Below, in pieces: positions 56,305 to 63,307 of a DNA stretch of 64,000 nt. The stretch's first letter is position 1. Each line of letters starts with the position of its first letter. The notes under the pieces are model-generated. The model was not told the DNA's origin. It saw nothing but the letters and a program-made list of their open reading frames with translations, and ran no database searches. The stretch is from Nesterenkonia sp. E16_10 (GTDB taxonomy: Bacteria; Actinomycetota; Actinomycetes; Actinomycetales; Micrococcaceae). The translations under genes were made by a program, and so were the position numbers. The stretch lies in assembly GCF_017347085.1 (NCBI RefSeq), contig NZ_JADPSA010000022.1:186001-250000 (forward strand), in the 5' to 3' direction.

Positions 56305-57269
56305 TTCTTGCCCTTAGGTGCGGGGCCGAGCTCGCGCACCAGCTCCCCCATGCGGGCGTAGGCCTTGTTGCGGTAGGCGATGAGCTCCGCCTTGGTCTCG
56401 TCGTCGAAGTCTCCGGTCCACCCCTTGCCGTTCTTCAGACCGTGGCGTCCGGCGTCGACGTTGTCCTTGAGCAGCTCCGGCGCGGCGAGACGCTCGCCGT
56501 AGGCCTCAGAGAGCGTGTTGAATCCGAGCCCGTAGACGTCCAGACCGGCCTGGTCCGCGATCGCGAAGGGGCCGAAGAAGCCCAGCCGGAAGCCGAAGGT
56601 CGTGCGCACCACGGTGTCCACGTCCTCGGCGGTGGCGATGCCCTCCTCCACCACGGAGGCGGCCTCCTTGAGCAGCGCGTACTGCAGTCGGTTGAGCACC
56701 ATGCCGGGGGTGTCCGCCACCTCGGCGCCCTCGCGGCCGGCGCGGGCCAGCAGCTCCTTCACCGCGTCCACCACGTCGGGGGTGGTGGCCTCGCCGGAGA
56801 CCAGCTCGACGCCGGGGATGAAGGGGGCGGGGTTGGAGAAGTGCACGGTGAGGAACCGTTCGGGATGCTTCACCGCGGAGACCAGCACGTGCACCGGGAT
56901 GGTGGAGGTGTTGGTGCCGATGATCGCGTCCGGACGGGCGTGGGCGGAGATCTTGCCCAGCACCTCCCGCTTGACCTCAGGGGATTCGAACACGGCCTCT
57001 TCGATGAAGTCGGCCTCGGCCACTGCCTCCTCCAGGGTGCGCCCGGCGGTGAGGTTGGCCTTGATCCGGTCCGTGGAACCAGCGGCATAGAGTCCCTGGT
57101 CCTCGAACTCCTGGGCCTCGACGAGCAGCCGGGCCAGGCCCTTGCGGGCGGCCTCGACGTCGACGTCGACGATCTCGACCTGCAGGTCTGCCAGCGCGAG
57201 CGACTGTGCGATGCCGCCGCCCATGTAGCCGGCGCCGACGACGGTGACAGTGTTGATGGTTCTAGCCAT
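56301..57269 (-). CDS. NAD-dependent 3-hydroxy-acid dehydrogenase (3HCDH / L-gulonate 3-dehydrogenase-like)
   Basis: The product has 322 residues. The Rossmann domain begins VTVVGAGYMGGGIAQSLALA with an Asp-rich acceptor (VDVDVEAA) indicating NAD. The active-site region NTSTIPVHVL ... TVHFSNPAPFIPGVELV matches the 3-hydroxyacyl-CoA dehydrogenase superfamily His and Asn, and the C-terminal domain follows. In a cluster with a GntP permease and no acyl-CoA genes, oxidation of C3 of an aldonate (as by L-gulonate 3-dehydrogenase) is more likely than fatty-acid oxidation; this is inference. ATG 57269 is the conserved start. Confidence 0.85.
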   Translation of the reverse strand: MARTINTVTVVGAGYMGGGIAQSLALADLQVEIVDVDVEAARKGLARLLVEAQEFEDQGLYAAGSTDRIKANLTAGRTLEEAVAEADFIEEAVFESPEVKREVLGKISAHARPDAIIGTNTSTIPVHVLVSAVKHPERFLTVHFSNPAPFIPGVELVSGEATTPDVVDAVKELLARAGREGAEVADTPGMVLNRLQYALLKEAASVVEEGIATAEDVDTVVRTTFGFRLGFFGPFAIADQAGLDVYGLGFNTLSEAYGERLAAPELLKDNVDAGRHGLKNGKGWTGDFDDETKAELIAYRNKAYARMGELVRELGPAPKGKK

Positions 57270-57360
57270 GGGTCTGAAGTCTCTTTCGTGAGGGGGAGAT
57301 TCGGGCACCACCGTGGTGCGGTGGTGGATCAGCTGGTGTGCGGGCGCGAGGCCGCGGAGC

Positions 57361-58314
57361 TCAGTGGCTCTCGGCGGCGGTGCTGCGCAGCGGACTGTCC
57401 TGGTACGAGGTCAGGACCTGCCGGATGTAGCCGCTGTTCTCGGCGCAGACCCCGATGGAGTCGGAGCCGTAGTGCTCACAGCAGAACGGGCCGGTGTAGC
57501 CGAGCTCAAGGGCTCGACGGATGATCTTGCGGTAGTTGATCAGCCCGTACTTCAGCGGCATCGGCGCGGAGGAGTAGCCGCCGGCCGCCGGGTCTTCGTC
57601 CCGGGTGTAGTTCTTGATATGCCAGAAGTTGGCGTGCGGCAGGACCTTCTCGAACATCTCTTCGTAGGCGGGCATCGGGCGGTGCAGCCGGATGAAGTTG
57701 CCGAGATCGGGGTTGAGCCCGACGGCGGGGTGGTTCACCTCCGCGTGGAAGGCGACCGCCTCGTCGGCGGTCCCGAGGAACGTGTCCTCATACATCTCCA
57801 GGCTCAGCTCGATGCCGTTGGCCTGCGCGTGGTCGCCCAGTTCACGGACCCGTTCCACGGCCAGGGGCCGCAGGGCGGGGTCGTCGTGGTGCCCCTCGGC
57901 GAGCCAGAACCACAGCGCCTGCTCCTGGGCGGGGGTCAGCTTCTGCATGAATCCGGTGTTGACGATGGTGGCGCCGAACTCGGGGGCGATGTCGATGAGC
58001 CGATGGGCATCGGCGAGGTTCGCCTCGCCGTGCTCGCGGTCGACCACCGAGTTTCGGGTCATCGAGATGGACGAGATCTTCAGTCCCTCGTCGGCGAGGA
58101 CCTTCTTGAACTCCTGAAGGCGGGCCGGGGAGAGCTTCTGCAGGGGCAACCATGCATCGGTGGGGTCGATGTGATCGAACCCGAGTTCGCGCATCTGACG
58201 CAGGCAGTCGGACCAGTAGGTCGTCGATGCCTGCCAGACCGGAACACCCTCGGAGGTCTTGCCTCCGAAGGCGAGCATATTGCCGGCGATGGGCCATGAG
58301 GCTGCTGTGAACAT
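57361..58314 (-). CDS. Metal-dependent TIM-barrel sugar enzyme (AP endonuclease 2 superfamily)
   Basis: The product has 317 residues, a xylose-isomerase-like barrel. Four likely metal ligands are visible: Glu in ELSLEMYEDTF, Asp in GLNPDLGNF, His in FWHIKNYTRD and Glu in FCCEHYGSD. Members include hydroxypyruvate and OtnI-type isomerases and sugar-acid decarboxylases (OiaC, as I recall). After the 3-dehydrogenase, decarboxylation or isomerization of a 3-keto sugar acid is the best guess. ATG 58314 has AAGGGAAC upstream, and a promoter-like TTGACA-N17-CAGGAT precedes it. The 92-nt gap to the dehydrogenase is compatible with one operon. Confidence 0.82.
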   Translation of the reverse strand: MFTAASWPIAGNMLAFGGKTSEGVPVWQASTTYWSDCLRQMRELGFDHIDPTDAWLPLQKLSPARLQEFKKVLADEGLKISSISMTRNSVVDREHGEANLADAHRLIDIAPEFGATIVNTGFMQKLTPAQEQALWFWLAEGHHDDPALRPLAVERVRELGDHAQANGIELSLEMYEDTFLGTADEAVAFHAEVNHPAVGLNPDLGNFIRLHRPMPAYEEMFEKVLPHANFWHIKNYTRDEDPAAGGYSSAPMPLKYGLINYRKIIRRALELGYTGPFCCEHYGSDSIGVCAENSGYIRQVLTSYQDSPLRSTAAESH

Positions 58315-58343
58315 TTGTTCCCTTCAAACGTGCGTGCGGGTTC

Positions 58344-58380
58344 ATCCTGGGACAGTTGGCGATCTGTGTCAAGCGTCACA
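58344..58380 (-). promoter_or_regulatory. Promoter and CRP-like site for the TIM-barrel gene
   Basis: Minus-strand TTGACA (58367-58372), 17-nt spacer, CAGGAT (58344-58349). TGTGT-CAAGCG-TCACA (58365-58380) matches TGTGA-N6-TCACA with one mismatch and covers the -35 box. Confidence 0.5.
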
Positions 58381-58405
58381 CCTTGGTACAGGCGTGCATG
58401 AGGGG

Positions 58406-59215
58406 CTACTGGAGCCCGCTGACCTCGGGTTTCCCGGTGGCTGCGGCGATTCTGAGAATCTGGAGATAGCCCTGCAGGGTCCAGGCTGCGCGACCGACGA
58501 AGAGCCCCTGGACTCCAGGGATCAGGAGCATCTCGAGCGCGTTCTCGGGTGAGACGGATCCGCCGTAGAGCAGCGCCTGGACCTGGCCGGCGTACTCGCG
58601 GCTGAGCACCTCGAAGGGTTCGCGCAGCTCCGCGGGGGTGGCCGGGCGGCCCTGGGCGCCGATGGCCCAGATGGGCTCGTAGGCGATGAGCACCCGGCTC
58701 AGCTGGTCCGCGGGGAGACCGCGCAGCGCTCCACGTGCCTGGTCCAGGATGTACGCGGCGGTCTCGCCGCGCTCCTGGACCTGGGCAGGTTCACCGATGC
58801 ACAGCAGCGGCACCAGGCCGTGGCGCAGCGTGCTCGCGACCTTCAGCCGGGTGGTCTCGATGGTCTCGCCGAAGTGCTCGCGGCGTTCGGAGTGGCCGAT
58901 CTCGACCAGCTCGGCCCCGGCGTCGGCGACCTGAGGCACAGAGATCTCCCCGGTCCAGGCGCCGTCGTCCTCCCAGTGGGCGTTCTGCGCCCCGAGCCGC
59001 ACGGCGCTGCCCCGCCCAGGCACATCAGCCCCGCTCGGCTTCGCCAGCTCCTCGGCCACCGCCGCGAGCGCGGTGTGCGGGGGGATGATGAAGGGCTGCA
59101 CCCCGTGCAGCAGCTCGGGGTGCTCCTGGAGGGCCGAGCTCAGGCCGGCGGCAAAGGCGCGCGCCTCGCGCAGCGTCTTGTTCATCTTCCAGCTCGTGCC
59201 GATCCAGCGCGTCAT
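58406..59215 (-). CDS. lerI: Triosephosphate isomerase family protein, probable L-erythrulose-1-phosphate isomerase
   Basis: The product has 269 residues. It keeps the TIM residues: Lys in GTSWKMNKT, His in ELVEIGHSERREHFGE, Glu in AYEPIWAIG and the phosphate-binding LLYGGSVSPENA. Compared with glycolytic TpiA the N-terminal and loop regions differ, and it is linked directly (4-nt gap) to a DhaK-DhaL kinase. This matches EryH/LerI proteins that convert L-erythrulose 1-phosphate to D-erythrulose 4-phosphate. A spare TpiA cannot be excluded by sequence alone. Confidence 0.82.
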   Translation of the reverse strand: MTRWIGTSWKMNKTLREARAFAAGLSSALQEHPELLHGVQPFIIPPHTALAAVAEELAKPSGADVPGRGSAVRLGAQNAHWEDDGAWTGEISVPQVADAGAELVEIGHSERREHFGETIETTRLKVASTLRHGLVPLLCIGEPAQVQERGETAAYILDQARGALRGLPADQLSRVLIAYEPIWAIGAQGRPATPAELREPFEVLSREYAGQVQALLYGGSVSPENALEMLLIPGVQGLFVGRAAWTLQGYLQILRIAAATGKPEVSGLQ

Positions 59216-59219
59216 CGAC

Positions 59220-60941
59220 TCACCGACCCAGATGCTCGGCGAGCGCGGTCATCAGCAGCGCGAAGGAGGTGGCACCCGGGTCTGGGGTTCCCAGGGACTT
59301 CTCCCCCAGCACGCGGGAGCGCCCGAGCCGGGCCTTGAGCTCGGCGGTCGAGGCCGCGGCCTCGGTGGCCACTGCCGCGGCGGACTCCAGGGCGGCGGAG
59401 AAGCCTTCCCCGGCCTGGAATCGGTCCTGCAGCGCCCGCGCGAAGGGGGCGGCGGCGTCGATCATGGTCTTGTCCCCGGGCTGGGCGCCGCCGAGCCGCT
59501 GCACCGCCTCCACGGCATTGTGCAGCGCCGTCACCCCGTCGGCCTCTTCGGGGGCGGAGGTGTCCGAGAGCGCCCGGGATGCGGCGGTCAGCGCCGAGCC
59601 CCACAGGGCGCCGGAGGTGCCGCCGGCAGATTCGGCCCAGGCGGTGCCGGCATGGACCAGCAGCGTGCGGGCGCCGGCTCCACGCTCAAGGGCCCTGCGG
59701 CCTGCCTCCACGGCTCCTCGGGTGCCCAGCACCATGCCCTGACCGTGGTCGCCGTCGCCGGCGACGGCGTCGAGACGACCAAGCTCGTTCTCATGGGTGG
59801 CGCACACCTCGGCGAAGCGTTCCAGGAGCCCCTGGACCGAGGCGGCGGCGGCCTGGGCCTCGCTGGAGGCCTCCGGCACCCGCTCCTCGCCGGGGGTGTA
59901 GAACTCGGTGCGCGGCACCCGCTCGGCGTGGGCGTCGAGGCTGCGCAGATCGCCGCGGCGGTAGGCGGGGGTGTCCACGGCGGCGGTCCAGTGCTCTTCG
60001 AGCTCCTCGTCGAGGAAGACCATGGTCAGCGAGAGTCCTGCCATGTCCAGGCTGGTGACGAACTCGCCGACCTCGGGCGCGACGGCGGTGAGGCCGGCCT
60101 CGGAGAGTCGCTCGGCCACGCGGTGGTAGACCACGAAGAGCTCTTCGTACTTCACCCGGCCGAGTCCGTTGAGCAGCACGGCGACGCGGCCGGAACGGTC
60201 CGCCGGCGCCTCTTCCATGAGGCCTTCGAAGAGCAGGTCTGCGACCTCTTGGGCGGTTCCCATCGGGATGTCGCGGATGCCGGGCTCGCCGTGGATGCCC
60301 AGACCCACTCCCATGGAGGCTTCGGGCACGTGGAACAGCGGCTCTTCGGCTCCCGGGAGTGTGCAGCCGTCGAAGGCCACTCCGAAGGAGCGGGTCGCGT
60401 CATTGGCCTTCCAGGCGATGCGCTCCGCCTCGTCGAGTCCAGCCCCGGCCTCGATGGCGGCCCCGGCGATCTTGAACACCGGCAGGTCTCCGGCGATGCC
60501 TCGGCGGTCTCGGTGGTTCTCCCGGGTGTTGGAGGCGATGTCGTCACTGACCCGGATGATCCGCACGTCCACGCCCTCGGCGCGCAGCTTCTCCGCCGCG
60601 GCGCCGAAGTGCAGGACATCCCCGGCGTAATTGCCGAAGCCCATGATCACGCCGCCGCCGTTCTCGGCGTTGCGCGCCACGGAGTAGACCTGGGAGGCCG
60701 AGGGTGAGGAGAAGATGTTGCCGCAGGGGGCTCCGTGTCCCATGCCGGGCCCCACCCAGCCGGCGAAGGCCGGGTAGTGTCCGGAGCCGCCGCCGATGAC
60801 CAGTGCCGGCTGACCGGCGGGGGTCTCGGTGGATCGGACCACACCGCCGTGGACCGCCGTCACGTACTGGGGGTTGGCCGCCGCGAAGCCGAGCACGGCC
60901 TCCTGGGCGAATGCGGATGCGTCGTTGAGCAAGTAGGTCAT
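59220..60941 (-). CDS. lerK: DhaK-DhaL fused kinase, probable L-erythrulose kinase
   Basis: The product has 573 residues. The DhaK domain (about 1-330) shows GGGSGHYPAFAG, CGNIFSSPSASQV and GLGIHGEPGIRD, whose His forms the hemiaminal with the ketose. The DhaL domain (about 365-573) has VAGDGDHGQGM for ATP-Mg and ESAGGTSGALWG. ATP-dependent DhaKL kinases phosphorylate dihydroxyacetone or tetruloses; mycobacterial LerK makes L-erythrulose 1-phosphate, from memory. Pairing with lerI- and derI-type genes supports the tetrulose. ATG 60941 is the natural DhaK start (TYLLNDASAFAQEAVLG). Confidence 0.85.
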   Translation of the reverse strand: MTYLLNDASAFAQEAVLGFAAANPQYVTAVHGGVVRSTETPAGQPALVIGGGSGHYPAFAGWVGPGMGHGAPCGNIFSSPSASQVYSVARNAENGGGVIMGFGNYAGDVLHFGAAAEKLRAEGVDVRIIRVSDDIASNTRENHRDRRGIAGDLPVFKIAGAAIEAGAGLDEAERIAWKANDATRSFGVAFDGCTLPGAEEPLFHVPEASMGVGLGIHGEPGIRDIPMGTAQEVADLLFEGLMEEAPADRSGRVAVLLNGLGRVKYEELFVVYHRVAERLSEAGLTAVAPEVGEFVTSLDMAGLSLTMVFLDEELEEHWTAAVDTPAYRRGDLRSLDAHAERVPRTEFYTPGEERVPEASSEAQAAAASVQGLLERFAEVCATHENELGRLDAVAGDGDHGQGMVLGTRGAVEAGRRALERGAGARTLLVHAGTAWAESAGGTSGALWGSALTAASRALSDTSAPEEADGVTALHNAVEAVQRLGGAQPGDKTMIDAAAPFARALQDRFQAGEGFSAALESAAAVATEAAASTAELKARLGRSRVLGEKSLGTPDPGATSFALLMTALAEHLGR

Positions 60942-60985
60942 GACTGTCCTCGGGGTCCCGGATCTGCACTCCCGAGACCGGCAGT

Positions 60986-61001
60986 ACAGATGTTCTCTGA
61001 C
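60986..61001. promoter_or_regulatory. Shared operator-like motif between lerK and its regulator
   Basis: ACAGATGT (60986-60993) followed by TCTCTGAC. On the opposite strand the same ACAGATGT followed by ATTTGAC occurs before the RpiB gene (62581-62596). It is a candidate binding site for the SorC/DeoR-like regulator between them. Confidence 0.5.
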
Positions 61002-61078
61002 ATATGTGCTGAGGCCACACTAGAGCAGGAGGCGTGATCGGCACCACTTCTGCGGCAGAGTCGGCGGGCCATCCCAGA

Positions 61079-61084
61079 TACGAT
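61079..61084 (+). promoter_or_regulatory. -10 box for the leaderless sugar regulator
   Basis: TACGAT precedes ATG 61091 by 6 nt. An AGGAGG at 61027-61032 is too close to the upstream GTG 61034 to serve it. Confidence 0.5.
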
Positions 61085-61090
61085 GGCCCG

Positions 61091-62050
61091 ATGGAGGCAA
61101 CTGAGGTCACGAAGGAGGCAGCCGCGGGCACATCCGAGCTGGAGCGCCTGTACCGCGCCGCCCAGCTCTACTACGAGCAGGGCGCGACGCAGGCTGAGGT
61201 GGCCGAGCAGCTGAAGGTCTCACGCCCCTCGGTGAGCCGCATGCTGGCCGAGGCGCGCGCCCAGGGGATCGTGGAGATCCGGGTGCATCGACCCGCCTCG
61301 ACCGGCATGGATGAGCTGGGTGAGCGGCTCGCGCTGAAGCTCGGCCTCGACGGCGTGCATCTGGCGCCGGGGGATCAGTCCCAGCGCGTGGGGCTGGGCC
61401 TGGGACCGGTGGCTCGCCAGGCCCTGGCCGAGACGAACCTGCGCGCCGGGGATGTGCTGTTGCTGGCCTCGGGAGAGACCACATACGCGCTGGCCCAGCA
61501 GAGGCTGGGGAACTTTTCCGGCGTCGTGGTGGCGCCGACCGTCGGGGGGCAGGCCGAGCCGGACCCCTGGCACCAGACCAATGAGGTGGTGCGCGCCTTC
61601 GCCGCCACCTCAGGCGGCTACCCGCACTACCTCTTCGCACCTTCGATGCCCTCGGAGGCGCTGCTCTCGGCCCTGCAGGACGACCCTGGGTACCGCCAGG
61701 TGGTCGCCGACTGGAACTCGGCGAAGGTGGCGCTGGTAGGAATTGGAGCCGCACCGCTCTCGCGAAACTCCATCGCCCAGTCGGTGCCGAGGAACCACCC
61801 GAACCTGGCGAGGTCGATCGGCGACGTCTGCCTGGCCTTCTACGACCCGCAGGGCAATGAGGTCACCTTCCCGGGCAGCGAGCGCATGGTCCGGGTCCCG
61901 GGTCCCACGCTGCGCGCGGTGCCGACCCGGATCGCTGCAGCGGTGGGCACGCATAAGGCTCCGAGCATCATCGCCGCAGCCAGCGCCGGATGGTTCAACA
62001 TCTTGGTGACCGATGAATCAACGGCTCGCGCCGTGGATCGTCAGCTCTAG
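61091..62050 (+). CDS. SorC/DeoR-like sugar-binding transcriptional regulator
   Basis: The product has 319 residues. The N-terminal helix-turn-helix ([19 protein letters not shown]) is the sigma-like HTH of the SorC family, and the rest is a sugar-isomerase-fold effector domain ([39 protein letters not shown]). It probably senses a phosphorylated sugar such as erythrulose phosphate. Divergent from lerK and convergent with the RpiB gene, it is the obvious local regulator. ATG 61091 is preferred to the in-frame GTG 61034 by the -10 spacing. Confidence 0.9.
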   Translation: MEATEVTKEAAAGTSELERLYRAAQLYYEQGATQAEVAEQLKVSRPSVSRMLAEARAQGIVEIRVHRPASTGMDELGERLALKLGLDGVHLAPGDQSQRVGLGLGPVARQALAETNLRAGDVLLLASGETTYALAQQRLGNFSGVVVAPTVGGQAEPDPWHQTNEVVRAFAATSGGYPHYLFAPSMPSEALLSALQDDPGYRQVVADWNSAKVALVGIGAAPLSRNSIAQSVPRNHPNLARSIGDVCLAFYDPQGNEVTFPGSERMVRVPGPTLRAVPTRIAAAVGTHKAPSIIAAASAGWFNILVTDESTARAVDRQL

Positions 62051-62523
62051 CTGCAGCTGCCGGTGTCCTCGTAGCGGGTGATCGCACCGACCTTCTCCGC
62101 CGAGGCGCTGGCGGGGTCGAAGTCATGCTTGAGCCACTCGTCCACGAGCTTGCGGGCGAGCTCCTTGCCGATCACACGTTCACCCATGCAGAGGATCTGT
62201 GCGTTGTTCGAGAGCACGCCGCGCTCGACCGAGTAGGCGTCGTGGGCGGTCACGGCGCGCACTCCCTTGACCTTGTTGGCGGAGATCGCCACGCCGAGTC
62301 CGGTGCCGCAGATCAGCACGGCGCGGTCGGCCTGGTCTGAGGCGACCCGCTCTGCCGCGGCCACGGCGATGTTCGGGTAGGCCGTCTTGTCGGAGGCGTC
62401 GCCGACGCCGACATCGACCACTTCAGAGACCCGTGGATGGGCCTCGAGGTCCGCCTTCAGCGCCTCCTTATAGGAGTGACCGGCCTCATCGCTGCCGATG
62501 ACGATACGAAACTGACTCTTCAT
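62047..62523 (-). CDS. derI: RpiB/LacAB-family sugar-phosphate isomerase, probable D-erythrulose-4-phosphate isomerase
   Basis: The product has 158 residues. RpiB-fold signatures are [30 protein letters not shown] with the catalytic Cys, [20 protein letters not shown] and a C-terminal EWLKHDF. It could be ribose-5-phosphate isomerase B, but the link to lerK and lerI favours the DerI role, turning D-erythrulose 4-phosphate into D-erythrose 4-phosphate. GGAGGAG lies 5 nt before ATG 62523. Its stop overlaps the regulator's stop within CTAG. Confidence 0.82.
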   Translation of the reverse strand: MKSQFRIVIGSDEAGHSYKEALKADLEAHPRVSEVVDVGVGDASDKTAYPNIAVAAAERVASDQADRAVLICGTGLGVAISANKVKGVRAVTAHDAYSVERGVLSNNAQILCMGERVIGKELARKLVDEWLKHDFDPASASAEKVGAITRYEDTGSCS

Positions 62524-62537
62524 GGTGTCTCCTCCAC

Positions 62538-62596
62538 TGGTGCCGGGGCTCTGACTCCATGCTACGTGGCGCCGAACAAACGTCAAATACATCTGT
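62538..62596 (-). promoter_or_regulatory. Promoter of the RpiB-like gene with operator motif
   Basis: Minus-strand TTGACG (62580-62585), 16-nt spacer and TAGCAT (62558-62563), with ACAGATGT (62589-62596) just upstream. The motif recurs before lerK. Confidence 0.55.
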
Positions 62597-62619
62597 TCAC
62601 CCTTCGGGCTCCGAACGCG

Positions 62620-62666
62620 GAAGAGCCCCCCGTCGGCACCGATGAGGTGTTGACGAGGGGCCCTTC
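62620..62666 (-). terminator. dps terminator hairpin
   Basis: Arms 62620-62634 and 62652-62666 pair at 13 of 15 positions, starting 22 nt after the dps stop. Confidence 0.7.
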
Positions 62667-62688
62667 GAGGCGGCTCCGGATCAGTCGA

Positions 62689-63192
62689 TCAGGAGGCGGT
62701 GCCTGCCTTGTCCAGGTGCGAGCGGATGAACCACTGGAACAGCTCGAGCTCCCTGACCTGCCCGACGAGCAGGTCTTCGGTGATCGGGTCGAGCTCGCCG
62801 ACCTTGTTGAGCACATCGCGGTGATCGCCGATGACGCCGTCGTAGACCTTCTCGAGCTCGGCCAGGTGAGTGGCTCCGTCGGCCTTGAACAGCGGGTAGT
62901 CCTCCCAGTGGCGCTTGGAGACCAGCTCGCCGCTGAGGCCTGAGGGAGAGCCACCGAGGGTCGCGATGCGCTCTGCGACCTCGTCGGCGAAGCCACGGAC
63001 GACCTCGGTCTGCGGGTCGAGCATCTCGTGGATCGAGATGAAGTTCGGGCCCACGACGTTCCAGTGCACGTGCTTGAGCACGAGGTGAAGATCGTTCAGG
63101 GCGTACAGGCGGCTCTGCAGCAGGCCGGCGATCTCGTGGCCGTTCTCCTGCGCGAGACCTGGAGCGGTGTAGTCGGAGTACTTCTGAGTCAT
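62689..63192 (-). CDS. dps: Dps-family ferritin-like DNA-protection protein
   Basis: Dps stores iron and protects DNA in starvation or oxidative stress. The 167-residue four-helix protein has LHLVLKHVHWNVVGPNFISI and HEMLDPQTEVVRGFADEVAE, which supply the inter-subunit ferroxidase ligands. ATG 63192 has AAGGAG 6 nt upstream. Single gene with its own terminator. Confidence 0.93.
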   Translation of the reverse strand: MTQKYSDYTAPGLAQENGHEIAGLLQSRLYALNDLHLVLKHVHWNVVGPNFISIHEMLDPQTEVVRGFADEVAERIATLGGSPSGLSGELVSKRHWEDYPLFKADGATHLAELEKVYDGVIGDHRDVLNKVGELDPITEDLLVGQVRELELFQWFIRSHLDKAGTAS

Positions 63193-63269
63193 GTGACACT
63201 CCTTGTGCTGTTGAGGCAATTGGCGCTGTTCGGCGCCGACCCTCTTGATACTAATGATTCAGAAAAGCG

Positions 63270-63292
63270 CTGGCTAGGCAGATGAGCCTATC
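63270..63292 (-). terminator. Probable serS terminator
   Basis: TAGGC (63275-63279) pairs with GCCTA (63286-63290) across 6 nt, with partly paired flanks. On the minus strand it lies about 18 nt after the serS stop and is followed by AGCGCTTTT. Confidence 0.5.
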
Positions 63293-63307
63293 CTCAGTTG
63301 AGTTCGC

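Noticed and set aside
58406-59215. The TIM-like gene as the glycolytic tpiA
   Set aside because: Possible in chemistry, but it lacks gapA/pgk neighbours and is 4 nt from a DhaKL kinase; LerI assignment is preferred, with residual doubt.
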